DNA of 64,000 nt from Chanodichthys erythropterus (taxonomy: Eukaryota > Chordata > Actinopteri > Cypriniformes > Xenocyprididae). Location of the stretch: assembly GCF_024489055.1 (NCBI RefSeq), contig NC_090241.1, positions 4,417,501 through 4,481,500 of the forward strand, written 5' to 3'. How positions within the stretch are numbered: the stretch's first letter is position 1; every line of letters begins with the position of its first letter. The position numbers and the translations under genes were made by a program. This document shows, one piece after another, positions 46,957 through 59,754 of the stretch. The notes beneath the pieces were generated by a model. It was not told where the DNA came from. It searched no databases and saw nothing but the letters and a program-made list of their open reading frames with translations.

Positions 46957-47220
46957 GGTAACACTTTAGTATGGAGAGCAATTCTCACTTTTAACTAGTT
47001 GCTCATTAGCTTGCATATTGGCTGTTTATTAGTACTTATAAAGCAGATATTAATGCCTTATTCTGCAGGGCAATATTCTACATTCCTAAATCCTACCCCA
47101 TACCTAAACATAAACGCTACAATAACTACTTCATTAACTATTAATAAGCAGTGACTTAAGAGTTTGAGGCAAAAGTCATAGTTAATAATGAAAATGTGTT
47201 TCCCATACCAAAGTGTTACC
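46957..47220. mobile_element. TIR MITE, 264 bp, with 8-bp target duplication
   Basis: GGTAACACTTTAGTATGG at the left, complement GGTAACACTTTGGTATGG at the right. It is flanked by ATGTTTTT at 46949-46956 and 47221-47228, a perfect duplication. This fits a hAT-type MITE. Confidence 0.88.
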
Positions 47221-48047
47221 ATGTTTTTATTAATAAACATAAATATCTTATCTTCTGGAGTCACAAAATGAATCATTAATTTAATATATTAATACTTCCT
47301 ATTTGTGTTAATAAAAATAGTTTGAAAACAAGCTGCTTTGTCACAGTTACAACACAAATACTGAAAATATCTTGGTTAATATTATCTTTGAATATTGTGT
47401 CAGAGAATGAAGGGCCTTCCAGTCAAAAAGGTTGAGATCCGCTGTTTTAAAGTCAACATGAAACTGTCCACAACCCATTTTATTTCTGTAATGTGATGCA
47501 TTTGCAAGTGAATGTGACGAAAATATAGATTGGGACTTAATTATTTCCATCTTGATTGGACTCAAAAATGAATTTTTCACAATAAGACCAGGATTAAGAA
47601 ACTTTTATGTCTCAAAACCTTAAACCTCTCTCTCTCTCTCTCTCTATACCTTTACTTCTTGGCTTTTTTCTCCCCAGACTTGCAGATTTATACTTTATCC
47701 CTAACCAAAGCATTGCCATTGTAAACACTGGTAAAATGCGGATGTACATTTGTCTGTGTGTTGGTTACTGTCGCCATTGCAGCCTAAATCTGTTTCCAGA
47801 AGCATCGTATTGGTTGCTTATATTGGAACAAAAACAGACTGGAGGGCTTGGAGTATTTTTGGCCTTGCCCTTGTATGGACATAAGAGCTGAGTTTAACAG
47901 TTTCCATCTATCACTTTATCTCCTCGCTCCTTTTTTTATGTTTCCTCTGCTGTCTCTTTTTTCCTTTTTGCAATGTTTATTTACTTTTTTTTTTCTGTTT
48001 GTTTCTCTTTTTCATTCCTCTGTCTCTCTCCCTCTCTCACTCTGTAG

Positions 48048-48258
48048 TGTATAGTGTCCAGTCAGGGCGTGAGTCCTTGCTCCACTCTGACCAGCAGTAC
48101 GGCGTCTCCCAGCGCAGAGAGCCCCTGTTCCACCTTACCTGAGAGCTCCTCCAGCAGCAGGCCTCCTGTTATCTGCTCTAGCACCTGCTCCACTGCCACC
48201 TCCACCATCATCACCACACCCAGCTCCACCCTGGAGAGCAAGGACAGTGGAATCATAG
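48048..48258 (+). CDS. tanc1: tanc1 coding exon 5 (Ser/Thr-rich)
   Basis: Acceptor ctctgtag|tgt, donor atcatag|gtaac; phase 0 to 1; residues 168-238. It encodes QGVSPCSTLTSSTASPSAESPCSTL, then a low-complexity Ser/Thr stretch, then PSSTLESKDSGII. The SPCSTLTSSTASP and (S/P)STLESKDSGII blocks are conserved in both TANC paralogues, and the middle is variable. The region is likely disordered and phosphorylated (inference). The 48062-48265 minus frame is a shadow. Confidence 0.93.
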
Positions 48259-50785
48259 GTAACATCTACCGCCCTCCATATCAAAGTCCCCTTTATTTAA
48301 AAGTCCTCCTTTATTTGCTACCTTTTTTTGCATTGTATTAAAAAAATAATTGCTTACAGCATTCTTAACGTATAGACTCCATTCAAATGTTGTTTTGTAG
48401 ATCATTTGAATTTTAAGGCTCTTTCAAGCTGAGCACAAAATGAAAAAGAAACAACCCACTGATGAATGATCTATTCACGCCAAGCTTGAAAGCATATCTG
48501 TCGGGCTGAATTAAAAGCTGGTCTGACATCCAGCTGTCAGAAGCACAAGAGAAAAATGTTCAATACTTTGTTTCATTTTTATTGCTGAAATGACGGAAAT
48601 GACATTTAACTAAATTGAAGTCATTTGCGTTTTTTGTTTGGTTGAATTTAATCATCGAAATTCTGCAGCAAAAACATTTGTATAGATAAAGGAAGATGAA
48701 GTCCATAAAGTGTTGGTGTATTTTTCATTCCTTGACAGCCCCATTTTTTGTTTTATTTATAGTAGGGCTGTACGATTATTCGAAATTAAACCACATGTGA
48801 TGTGGTTTAGAAAGATGAAAGCCATCTGAAAGCCAGTGGGCGCTCTCATGCTGAAACTCCAAATATGCCCCGCAGATGTACGATACAACACACGTCATTC
48901 CAGGAAATCTAATATGTGCATCTTACTATCGCTGTAGCTGAATAATCAGAAGTTTGAAACGCTTTGATTGATTAAACATGACTAATAAACACATGACTAT
49001 GACGATATATGGTTTATCTGAGTTCTTCAAGCCTTCTTTGGTATTTTCATGATGATAAAGTATATTTATACTTCAATGCTAATCGACATAGACTTTATCA
49101 CTGTATAGAATACTATTAAATATTGCGTGTTGCTTTTTCAAATGCACGTTATAAGTCACTCAAACTCAGTGCTTTCAGATGGAGCAGCCTTAACTACTGA
49201 TCACAGAGCTGTGCTTTACTAACAAGCTGTGCATAAAAAATAATCGCAATAAGCCAAATCAGTTTAAGCTAAGTTTAAGTTAATTTCGATTAATCATGAA
49301 GCCCTAATTTAAAAGTATTTGATGCATAAGTATGATTGATTGTGGAATAATATATGCAAACAGTTTGCTAATCATGCAGTATGACTGTAATTCAAAAAGT
49401 TTGTTAGTTACAAATAATTTACTTAGAGTATTAGAGTAAGCTGAATCTCATGCAAGTAACACGGAAACTCACTTCACGTGAGTTTCAAATTGCGATTGCA
49501 TTACGTTTCTCAACAATCTGATGTTTATGTCAAGCGCAAACTTATGAACCTGCATATGACAGTTGGCTGGAAGCAATGGTTTATAGTTTAAAAACCTTAT
49601 AATGTTAGTATTTTTCTTACACCTATTTTTTTAAGCTTCAAACATCATTGGTTCTTCAACTGGAGTCATATGGATTACCATTGTGTTCACTGTGTGTGAA
49701 TTTTTATTTCATTTTATTATTTTTTTTGGAAGCATCAGCTTTCACTTCTGTATACTTGTTGCTCCAAAAGCGCAAATCTTATTTGTCGGTATGTCTTCAT
49801 TGCTAAAAAATAAAGAAAAGGAAAAAATAATTTGACGTACTGGTCACTGGTCACAACTAGTTGTTGTTGTTGACAAGTAAATGTTCATCTCCAGTGTGAA
49901 TGGCTCCATGAAACTGCTAGTGATTATGTCATTGTAATATTTGCATACAGAATTGTGATTAGTCTATATTCAGATTGCATAGTTTATTAATGGAAGGTGG
50001 TAAACACTGGTATTTATTATAGGAAATACTGTGCAAGTCTAGATTTGTGTGTAGAGTACTTCATTTTATTATTTTAGTTGTATTTATAGTGGCGAATAAA
50101 GTCAGAGTTCTTTATTTTAGATGGGGTGCTCTTATTCTGTGTCTCTGAGTTTTTTGAGTTTTCAGCATCTCTAATGTGTTACGGCACATTTGAAGATGCT
50201 GACAGAGGTGTTTAGGTTCATGCACAACTGACTTATCTGCACCACCAAAAAACGGCACCAGGATTGCGATCAAGAGAGAAAGCAAACTCTAAGTCCTGAG
50301 ACATGACTTATCAAAGCTGTTTATTGTCTGTTAACTTTCTGGAATTGTTTTTGTTGGCCTGTGCTGGTGATGCTCTTAAGTCTGAGATACGCTCTATCAA
50401 AACTAGGACAGTGTTGTGTCTTTATTTCAGGTCTGCTGGAGGTTTCTTGAAGTAGGACATCAGAAGGTTTTTTTAAAGCCCCAAAATAGTGTTTTTCTAT
50501 TTGGTTGCGGTAAAGAAAGGTCAAAGACAGCTGCATTAAAGCAAAATGCCTGACAGCAATTACTTAAACAAGTCCTATTTGATGTCCTCATGCTTGAAGA
50601 TCATTGTTTGTTAATCATCTCTCAAAAACAGCCTTTGATAGTTAATTCCTGTTTTCTTTTCCCTGATGTTCTGTTTTGTCCCCCTGTGTCATTCTCTCCT
50701 CTTGTGTCCTTCCCATTAATATCTGGTCCCTCCCCCCATACCTCACTCACCTTCATCTCTCTCTCTGTTTCTCTCCATCCTGCAG
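48259..50785 (+). other. tanc1: tanc1 intron 5 (2.5 kb)
   Basis: It holds one MITE (48764-49305). Elsewhere it is unique-looking AT-rich sequence, with a T/C-rich stretch at 50690-50785 before the acceptor. Confidence 0.8.
48764..49305. mobile_element. TIR MITE (AGGGCTGTACGAT ends)
   Basis: The left AGGGCTGTACGATTATTCGA and the right end, complemented, AGGGCTTCATGATTAATCGA are inverted. The interior (aaactccaaatatgcccc, gtcattccaggaaatc, cttactatcgctgtagctgaataa) matches 30460-30620. Confidence 0.8.
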
Positions 50786-51058
50786 CAACAGTCACCAGCT
50801 CCAGTGAGAATGAAGAACGCTGTGGCTCTAGTCTGGAGTGGGCGAAAGATGGCGGTGCAGGTGTGAGGGCCGAGAGCGGGCGTAGCGCTCATCAGTCCTG
50901 CACTCCCATCACTTCGGAAGAGCCGGTGGTGTCTGGTGAAGCCCAGCTGGGGACAGGCACCACAGGAGGGGTGGTACCCGTTGTGACATCACCTGTGGAT
51001 GGACCAATCACGTACCATAGCACTTCTTTGGTTATGCCACGGCCAAATTCTGTGGCAG
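50786..51058 (+). CDS. tanc1: tanc1 coding exon 6
   Basis: Acceptor cctgcag|caaca, donor gtggcag|gtgagt; phase 1 to 1; residues 238-329. It encodes ATVTSSSENEERCGSSLEWAKDG at the start and LVMPRPNSVAG at the end. Both match TANC1 (ATITSSSENDDRSGSSLEW ... LIMPRPNSVAA); the roughly 50 residues between are Gly/Thr/Val-rich and poorly conserved. At 273 nt it is a symmetric, frame-neutral exon. Confidence 0.92.
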
Positions 51059-51451
51059 GTGAGTAATGAGAGTTCACATGCTGTATTATGTTTTTTTTTT
51101 TTTTTTTGCACATTATAAAATTTGGATCTGGGGTTTGGTACCTCCAGTGTTTCTACCACTATTCATCATTCCACCCCTTGCTAAAAAAAGTTGCATTTTA
51201 CCCAAGTTGTGAGGTTGCAGTCTTGAATGTGATTTTAGATAAAAATGCTGTGTACAGCAAAATAATGTTAAGGCAATATGTCTTTCTGTTGCTTTGTCTT
51301 CGTTGGCTGCACTCAAACAAAAGTGCAGTGTAACTAAATTAGTCACAAATGAATGACTTATAGGGGCCTTTTTGTAATGCATTGCTCAAAAAGTTTTCAA
51401 AAGTTTTCTGTTTGAATCAGTCTTATGAATTCTTCACTGAATAAACTCACT

Positions 51452-51980
51452 AGGGCTTTTTACACTGGGCTTAACCCTGGGTTATCGCGTTCTGAACTGC
51501 TTTTAACCCAGGTAAAGGAATGTTTCACACTTGTAATTTAGAAGCAGAGTTAGCACCACTTTTTACCTGGGGTTATGAAACCCTGCCAAACTTGTACAGT
51601 GTGAAATGATGCAGTTTTAGAATGTTACAGCTAGACGCTTACCAATCGCATACTCATATTTGCCTGCTTTTCATGGAAACACTGCACATTGTATATGAAC
51701 AGTAAATTTAGTGAAAAAGAGACTGTTTCATTCTTTCCTTTATAGTCGAAAAATGTCCATGCAGTATAAACTTGATAGTACAGTCGGCAATATGAAATAT
51801 GTAAACAGGTCCCATGCTGCGTATATCAGTGACACTGACAATACAATGTGAAACGTCAGATTAATTGTTAACCCTGAGTAAATTATGAGCCGTGTGAAAT
51901 GGGAAGCAAGATAAACCAGGATTCTGTTTACCTGGGGTTTAGAATGAGCGAGGCTTAACTATTTCAAGTGTGAAAAGCCT
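51452..51980. mobile_element. TIR MITE (AGGGCTTTTTACACTGGG ends)
   Basis: The left agggctttttacactgggc and the right (complement aggcttttcacacttg) are inverted. The internal 'taaccctgggttat' and 'cctggggttt' motifs also pair. Non-coding. Confidence 0.7.
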
Positions 51981-52031
51981 ATGAATCAGGCACATTAACA
52001 TAACATTTTAAAAACATTAAAATGTTACCTA

Positions 52032-52034
<3 letters not shown>

Positions 52035-52087
<53 letters not shown>

Positions 52088-52159
52088 GTAATATAATATA
52101 ATATAATATAATATAATATAATATAATATAATATATTATAATATTATATAATATAATAT

Positions 52160-52192
<33 letters not shown>
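52035..52192. repeat. (TA)n, (ATAAT)n and T31 compound simple repeat
   Basis: Three adjoining tracts: TA units to about 52080, AATAT pentamers to about 52160, then an uninterrupted T run. Confidence 0.95.
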
Positions 52193-52198
<6 letters not shown>

Positions 52199-52576
52199 GT
52201 ACTTCGGACCACAAATAGGTAACGGTGTTCTACTTAATAGATTATAAAGCTAAACTGCTGTTCAAACGTTTGGGGTTGGTTCATTTTTTTAATGATTTGC
52301 AGTCTTTTATGCTCACCAAGGCTGCATTTATTTGATCAAAACCACAGTAATGGCAGTAAAATTATGAAATGTTACAATTTTAAATAACTGTTTTCTATTT
52401 TAAAATGTCATTTATGCAGTGTGAAACTCCTTGCCGACTAAAAGTATTAATTTCTTCCCAAAATATCTTACTGACCCCAAACTCTTGAACTGTATTTGTG
52501 TGTGCCTTTCAAGCTGTATTGTGTGTGCATTTCAAGCTAGCTGCAAAAGTATAAAGGTTTTCAGAGAAGGCAGATC

Positions 52577-52982
52577 AGGACGTTTTCACACTTGGTTTGT
52601 TTGGAGCATTTGTTTCAGGACCTGGTGCATTTTCTCCCTTAGTACGGTTCATTTAGGGATATATGAACACGGCGATCATCACATTCGGACCGCGCGAAAA
52701 AAAAAAAGGTCTGAGATTGCCTGAAAGAGGGGGTCTCGGGCCTGATTTCAAACTAACTTGCAATCCGACCCAACAGACCAACGAAACAGGCAATGTATGA
52801 TAGATGATAATCATCGCCATTGAAAACCATTTCAAAATGCCACTTGAATGCTCTTCTCCAAAATAGGTACATGGTAAGAATGTTGTGCTGATGAACTAAA
52901 CCATGAGGAAATAACAACATTTTAACAAATTTAATCCCTGTTTTAGAACAAAACAAATAATCTACAGGTCTGAAAATGCCCT
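52577..52982. mobile_element. TIR MITE, second copy of the 740-1393 family
   Basis: The left 'aggacgttttcacacttggtttgtttggagc' matches the reverse complement of 1363-1393, and the right end 'caggtctgaaaatgccct' is its inverted partner. 'tttctcccttagtacggttcatttaggg' also matches 1311-1340 on the other strand. Confidence 0.7.
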
Positions 52983-54281
52983 TAGTGCCATTAGCTGTCT
53001 ACTGTGCATGTGTGTGTGTGTGTTTTCATTGTATTTGAATGCACAGTGCACTGAACAGCCTGGCTGCCTCTCCTCCTGCGGTTTGTAGAAAGCTTTGCAA
53101 ACGTGTGGCTTTGATTTCCTCTTGCTGTAAAGCTAAATGGGGAAATTGCTGTCAGATATACAGAATGACTCCAAAAAGAAAAATGTCACGCCAAGTGCCT
53201 GTCTGTGGTGATCTTTGTCGTACGGAGCAGTGAAAAGGAAGTTAATGTATTTATATCTTTGCAGCTTGAAAGGGCTGGATCATGGTTTCACATCCGAGAC
53301 CCTTCACAAGCAAATGCAACGTGACAAATGACAATCATCATCCCTGTGTTTATACCCATCTGCAGAGATTATGGGTTTCAAGCAGATTAGATTATGGGAC
53401 AGGATGGGAGATTGTACAGGGATGAGTGGAAAGGGAGGTGTGTAGTGAAGAAAAGATGAATGAAATGAGCGATTGATTGAATGAATAAATGGATGAATTA
53501 TGAGTGGGTAATACAAGTCATGTACAGTATGTGTCTGTAAATAAGAGAGAGTGGGGTAAGATGTGCCATCCATTAATCTAAAAACCTCGTTTTTGCCACG
53601 TGATCCATTCATATACTACTACTGTACTTTTGATTGAGAAAATTGAGAAGCAAACATTTCCAGCAGTAAAATATATATATATATATGTTGGTGAATAGCC
53701 CATGCATATTTTTTTTGGCTAAACATTAGTCATGAATTATTAAATGAATAATTTCTCCAAAAATGGTAGCAGTGGGGATGCTGCAGGGTAAATTATTCAA
53801 GTAGAATATGGATGGTAAGCTTTGCTTTACAAATACTAAAAGATGCAATAACAAAATGTTGAAATCCAAATATTCTGAATATTAAACTGCCTCATTGTCA
53901 TTGGACCACTATTTTGAGTCATGTTTTTATGTAATAGATGTTTTCTTGTAACTGCAGTGTACAGCAGACATCCTTGAACATATTTACGTCTATAAAAAAA
54001 AAAAAAAAAATTCTTGCCTGGAGGAAGTAAAAAGTATCACAGCTTCCCTCACTCTCCTCATATACTTATTTTGTATGTTTTACCTCTCTCTAAACAGTGT
54101 GTGTGTGTGTTGAATTGGGGTGGGTGGGGGTGTTGGGTACACGTGTTCTTCCAAACACAGCAGCAGATTGTGTTTGTTCTTCATAGAGATCACAGAGGTG
54201 GCATGTAATCTCTCCGCTGTCTGTGAGCCAAACACAACCCTAAATGACTCTCTTTCTCTCATTCCGTCTCTTTCCCTGCAG

Positions 54282-54407
54282 CCACTGGCAGTACTAAACT
54301 GGAGGAGCTGCGGTATCTGGATGAACAGAGAAATGCTCCCCAGCGCTCTTCCATGCGTTTGCCCTGGCATGGAGCTCACACAGGGGGCCGCAGTCAAGAG
54401 AATAAAG
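54282..54407 (+). CDS. tanc1: tanc1 coding exon 7
   Basis: Acceptor ccctgcag|ccact, donor aataaag|gtgctg; phase 1 to 1; residues 329-371. It encodes ATGSTKLEELRYLDEQRNAP and continues RSSMRLPWHGAHTGGRSQENK. The S(S/T)KLE(D/E)L.YLD.QRNAPxR(T/S)S(I/M)RLPW pattern is the clearest TANC1-versus-TANC2 discriminator here (TANC2 has RMPR at this place, as I recall). At 126 nt it is frame-neutral. Confidence 0.93.
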
Positions 54408-55788
54408 GTGCTGACTAACTGCTATGACTAACTTACCAAATGATATGCAAACAGAACACTATAAAAACTTTTTTTTTAGTACATTTTATGTACAGATGCT
54501 ATCTGCCTTATTTTGCAACGTGGAAGTAAGCAATTTTCTGTGAATGTGCAAAACTTTGAATTATTTGCTGCTATAGGCAAATAACTAGAAGAATAACAAA
54601 GTGCAGTAAATGGTAAAACTATTCGTGCTATGAACCAGTGTTTATAATTATGACAATACATTCAAATAATATTAGAAATACCAGTTTTCGATATCAAGCA
54701 GCATAGTGAGCTGTTTTGTACAGCTAAAAAAACTGGAAGTGAATGACACCAGAAACATTCAATTTACAAATGGCCGCTCCCGCTCTAACGTAAAAAAAAA
54801 AGAGGATATAATGCTGTTACATAATACAACAGATCAGTTCTTCAAATATGAGAAATTACAAGAGGGTAATTTCTAGTTATTTCAGTTTATTTGAAAGAAC
54901 ATAAACAACCATTATTATTGAATTATAATCTAATGATTGACGATCAGTGTGTGTGTGTGTGTGTGTTTATTATATTATATTATATTATATTATATTATAT
55001 TATATTATATTATATTATATTATATTATATTATATTATATTATATTATATTATATTATATTATATTATATTATATTATATTATATTATATTATATTATAT
55101 TATATTATACTATATTATACTATATTATATTATACTATATTATTAAATATATTATTATTTTATTATTAATAATACGCATCCGTTTTTTTCTCCGTGACGC
55201 AAGTAGCATTACATTATATAATCATGCTCATTCATGGAAATGACTTTTTCGTGCTTAAATTAAAAATACAAAATTATGCCAAAATGTCAGGGTTTTTTTT
55301 CTATTATCCTCGTAAGCACAATCTTAAATGAGAGTATTAAATGAAAGAGTTATGAAAATGGGATGCGCATCAGATTTTAAAGTGTCATTAATATAATCAA
55401 AGAACAAAAGCAAAAGAGAAAAACCCTCACTGCTCTTGACTGAATAACTTTTGTAGCTTTAATAAGTATGAATCTATATCTAATTTCTATATCTAAAACT
55501 GTGAAATGGTTGAAAACTATTCAGTTTCTGTAGATATCATATTATTTTATGATGTATATTTTCATAATCATAAATTAATTTTATTTTATCATTAATATAC
55601 AATAATTACGTTTTTCCCTGCACATTTTAGTTTTTACATTTTGATAAAAAAAATGAAAATAAGCATCTTTTTCTCTTTACAAAGACAGTAAAATTGTACA
55701 GTATGTCTATGAAAAGTCCCCATAAAACCATTAAACCAAGTGTGTGAGTGTAGTTTATTTTAACACCCATGTTATTTGAATCCTGTAG
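54408..55788 (+). other. tanc1: tanc1 intron 7 (1.4 kb)
   Basis: It consists largely of AT-rich sequence, with the pentanucleotide array at 54966-55143 and a short (GT)n at 54946-54966. A copy of the 'aaaagtccccataaaacca' repeat motif lies at 55710-55735. Confidence 0.8.
54966..55143. repeat. (TATAT/TTATA)n pentanucleotide array
   Basis: About 35 units of ATATT with a few ATACT variants near the 3' end. It produces artefactual Tyr/Ile/Leu repeat frames. Confidence 0.96.
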
Positions 55789-56073
55789 CTCGTCTCACAC
55801 CCTACAAACCAGTGGACATCATGCTCAAACCCCTGCTGTTTGAGGTACCCAGTGTCTCTTTGGATGCTGTGTTTGTGGGCCGTGATTGGCTGTTTCAGCG
55901 AATGGAGGATGTGATAATGGGGGGAGGAGATGCCGGTGAGGGTAAAGGGGCCGTCATCACTGGTAACGTGGGTTTCGGAAAGACGGCAGTGATATCACGG
56001 CTAGTGGCTCTCAGCTGTCATGGTGGACGAATGAGGCAGATCGCCTCCAACAGTCCTGAAGCTACACCCCAGA
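55789..56073 (+). CDS. tanc1: tanc1 coding exon 8 (Walker A of the NTPase)
   Basis: Acceptor tcctgtag|ctcgt, donor cccaga|gtaaga; phase 1 to 1; residues 371-466. It encodes ARLTPYKPVDIMLKPLLFEV and continues PSVSLDAVFVGRDWLFQRMED, a short Gly-rich loop, then GNVGFGKTAVISRLVALSCHGGRMRQIA. GNVGFGKT (55962-55985; residues 429-436) fits the P-loop consensus GxxxxGK[ST]. The VGRDW segment before it is conserved in TANC NTPases. The fold is related to STAND/AAA-type ATPases; catalysis by TANC1 has not been inferred here. Confidence 0.95.
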
Positions 56074-56259
56074 GTAAGAGTTAAACATTTAGTCATTATT
56101 TACTCACTCACTCTTGTCTTTCCAAAACTGTTTGAAACAAAAGTCAAAATTCTGAAGATTTTCAGCCAATCAGACATGCAATAACATTCAGCACTTGTAT
56201 TTGTGTGCAGTAACACCTTGAATTTATGTGAAATAATAGGGAATTGTGTGTGTTTGTAG

Positions 56260-56393
56260 ATCGAGGGGCTGATGCTCATCAAACCAATCAGCTGAACCCC
56301 CCTTCACAGAGTCCCCTCCGCAGCAACAGCTGCCCCCCCACCCCAGACACACACCGGCACAGAGAGGGAGCAGTCAAACGCCTGGCTAACAAG
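56260..56393 (+). CDS. tanc1: tanc1 coding exon 9 (Pro/Ser-rich linker)
   Basis: Acceptor tttgtag|atcga, donor aacaag|gtacac; phase 1 to 0; residues 466-510. It encodes NRGADAHQTNQLNPPSQSPL, then a Ser/Pro run and REGAVKRLANK. The last part aligns with REDAVKYLASK of human TANC1, which precedes VVAYHYCQ. The 5' part is not conserved. Intron 8 before it is only 186 bp. Length 134 nt, so skipping shifts the frame. Confidence 0.88.
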
Positions 56394-56674
56394 GTACACA
56401 TTTTACCCCTATTCGGACAGGACTAGTTTTCTCTGAGAAGGTCCGATAAATCTGTGCTTCACTGATATACTTGTTTAATCAGCGGCAGATGACAAAACTG
56501 CAGAGCGCCCTTAGAATAAACTGTCCGCTGGTGTGGACGCTAATATAGTCTCCTCCACATAGGTATGTCTGCCATTTGTGATATATACATTTTCTCACAG
56601 CAAATTTTTGACCTTCCCCTGAATACCGCTGCTAAAGATGAATTACTTGTTACAATGCCTTTTAATACTTCTTT

Positions 56675-57590
56675 AAAGGTGCCCTCGAATTAAAAATTGA
56701 ATTTATCTTGGCATAGTTGAAAAACAAGAGTTCAGTACATGAAAATGACATACAGTGAGTCTCAAACTCCATTGTTTTCTCCTTCTTATATACATCTAAT
56801 TTGTTTAAAAGACCTCCGAAGAACAGGCAAATCTCAACATAACACTGACTGTTACGTAACAGTCGGGATCATTAATATGTACGCCCCCAATATTTGCATA
56901 TGCCAGCTCATGTTCAAGGCATTAGACAAGGGCAGGCAGTATTAACATCTGGATCTGTGCACAGCTGAATCATCAGACTAGGTAAGCAAGCAAGAACAGC
57001 GAAAAATGGCAGATGGAGCAATAATAACTGACATGATCCATGATAACATGATATTTTTAGTGATATTTGTAAATTGTCTTTCTAAATGTTTCATTAGCAT
57101 GTTGCTAATGTACTGTTAAATGTGGTTAAAGTTACCATAGTTTATTACTGTATTCACGGAGACAAGAGTCATCGTTATTTTCATTATTAAACACTTGCAG
57201 TCTGTATAATGCATAAACACAACTTAATTCTTTATAAATCTCTCCAACAGTGTGTAATGTTAGCTTTAGCCATGGAGCAAAACCTCAAACTCATTCAGAA
57301 TCAAATGTAAACATCCAAATAAATACAATACTCACATAATCTGATGTATGCATGCAGTATGCATGACGAACACTTTGTAAAGATCCATTTTGAGGGTTAT
57401 ATTAGCTGTGTGAACTTTGTTTATGCTGTTCAAGGCAAGCGCGAGCTCCGGGGGCGGGGAGCACGAGAATTAAAGGGGCCACGACATGAATCGGCTCATA
57501 GTTGATGATGCCCCAAAATAGGCAGTTAAAAAAATGAATAAAAAAAAATCTATGGTGTATTTTGAGCTGAAACTTCATTCAGGGGACACC
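56675..57590. repeat. Interspersed repeat ('aggtgccctcgaatt' family)
   Basis: It starts 'ttaaaggtgccctcgaattaaaaattgaattta' and ends near 'caggggacacctta', an imperfect inverted pair. The sequence type is common in cyprinid introns. No coding frame was recognised; the 56739-56945 frame is part of it. Confidence 0.5.
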
Positions 57591-59754
57591 TTAGACTTAT
57601 ATTACATCTTGTAAAAAAAACATTTGATGGCAACTTTAAAATAAAAAGGCAATAACACATTCAGTTGATCAAAAGTGACAATAAAGACATTAATAATGTT
57701 TCAAAAGATTTCTATTTAAAATAAATGCTGTGTGTGTTGGAGTTCTTTTGAACTTTCTATTCATCAAAAAAAAAAAGCTATCATGGTTTCCACAAAAATA
57801 TTAAGCAGGACACTTTTTACAACATTTATAATAAGAAGAAATGTTTCTTGAGCAGAAAAAAAAAAGTCTGATCACTGAAAAGGCTTGGAATGGCCACTGT
57901 AGTCGCTGATCATGTGTGACCTGCACCTTAATTAATTCATTCCCTTAATTATGCAAATCATATTCTAATTATATTACATAATAATTCTTTTTTTGGGGGG
58001 GGTTTCATGACACATGCAACCAGTCTGTAGTTGTCAGGAAAACACTATAATGCTTCGAAATGACGCATTCTTTTCACCTGTTGTTGTCCACTCTGCCTAT
58101 GAAGGAGCCGCCCAAGCCCCTCTTTTGCCTCCGACATGGATAAGATGACAGAGGCAGCACAATTGGCAAAATGTTGTGACATTCATTTTTGTATAAACAT
58201 AATAGGCAATATATCACGTCAAAATGATCGAGGTCATGTTCATATATTGTGCAATAAGTCGATATATTAATTATCATGACATGCCTAAATGGAAGCTCTT
58301 CAAAAATTGTTTACAGCAAAATAGATTCCACAGAGCAGCTCACGTTGATTTATAAATACACAGGATGTTTTATGCGATGTTTTAGATGTGCCATTCAGTG
58401 ACGGAGGTAAACTGCATACCACATGCATATTCAACACATTGCTCTGTGTGCCAGTATGTGTGCGTGTTTTCCGTTTACATCTGGACCTGAACCTTCTCTG
58501 TTGAGTCTTCTTGTCACGTCTTTTTAATCAGCCATCTGCCGGTAGGAAGTCGTTTCAGGCCACGATTTCAGTCTCACTTCTGTTCAGAAGCTTGGATTCT
58601 CCAGTATTTCAGAACGATTTGGGAATCATGATATTCAAACAAACCTTAAAGGGGTTATATCACGAGAAATCACATTTTACTTGATCTTTGAGATAAAAGA
58701 GCTCCATGTACTTTGAAAACCTTCTACTGTAAGTTTCAGAACCTAAAACTTCCTCCCCAGTGGAAGAACATTTAAACTTGGCTTCAAAAAAAGACTCATC
58801 CTATGCTTCTGTACCTTCTGCAAAAGGAGGAAAGAAACGACAGTAAATAAATAATGTATATAACCCTTTATGAAAGTAGTCCAAATGACTCTATATTCCA
58901 AGTATTCTGAGGTCATATCAGAGTAATGGGAAAACAGACTGACATTTTATTCATTATTCACTGATAATCTGCCCCTCAACTGCAAATGGATCATTGAGTC
59001 ATTTGAATGAACTGAACTGGATCAGTCAGACTAATCAAAGACTTTAGAGAAAGATGCTGCACTCGTATTGTTATGAATGGGAGAAAGTGTAACTCGTAAT
59101 ATGGCAGAATAAGTCCCGCCTTCTAAATAAGAGCTAATCGCTGATTGGTAAAGTCATTGCATCACTGCAGCGGAAGTTAGAAGCTCCGGTTCCTATAGAA
59201 ACAGTCAGACGTGCACTTAGGACTGCGCATGCCCATTAGCTGGATCTAGCCTGAAAAATGTAGTTTTTTTTTTTTTTTTTGGTCATGATTCAAGTGTTTA
59301 TAAACAAATTTATGTTTTCAGATTCCATTGGTGATTTCAAATATGACATTTAATCGAAAGCATGGCAAGAGCTTTGGAGAATTTGATGTTTCCCCATTCA
59401 AAGAGATAGGAGCTGCACTTGCATGCCTGAGAGGCGTTTCAAAGATGGCCACTGAGTGAAATGACTTGTCTTATAGGGACTTTGGATTAATTAGGAAATG
59501 ATTCATAGTGTTTTTGTGAACCGGGTCAACCAAATTAATTGAAAAGAATTGTCTCAAAAGAGTAATTAGTTCATGAATTGGCCATTTGTACTTTCCTCAT
59601 GACTTCAAAAATAGCACACAAGTCACATGGACCATTTTTTGTCATTTAGGAGCCTTGACCACACCAGGGCTGCATTTTTTTCAAAAGCATTGTAAGCATA
59701 AGTAGATCATAGAGAAAACTGGTGCCAATTGTGTCTACAATCTGCTTACTTTTT

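Larger units (their letters stand above)
44654..48047 (+). other. tanc1: tanc1 intron 4 (3.4 kb)
   Basis: It contains an AT/ATT-rich snapback at 45205-45347, a possible mini-exon at 46036-46068, and two adjoining MITEs at 46678-46945 and 46957-47220. The rest (45350-46030, 46070-46670, 47230-48030) shows no supported feature apart from T-rich tracts and a pyrimidine-rich acceptor region. Confidence 0.8.
51059..54281 (+). other. tanc1: tanc1 intron 6 (3.2 kb)
   Basis: It contains MITEs at 51452-51980 and 52577-52982, a simple-sequence block at 52035-52192, and (AT)n near 53672-53686. 53000-54000 has no supported feature; the minus-strand frame at 53304-53612 has no homology I recognise. Confidence 0.8.

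Noticed and set aside
54891..55243. Frames of Tyr/Ile/Leu repeats
   Set aside because: Artefact of the ATATT pentanucleotide array.
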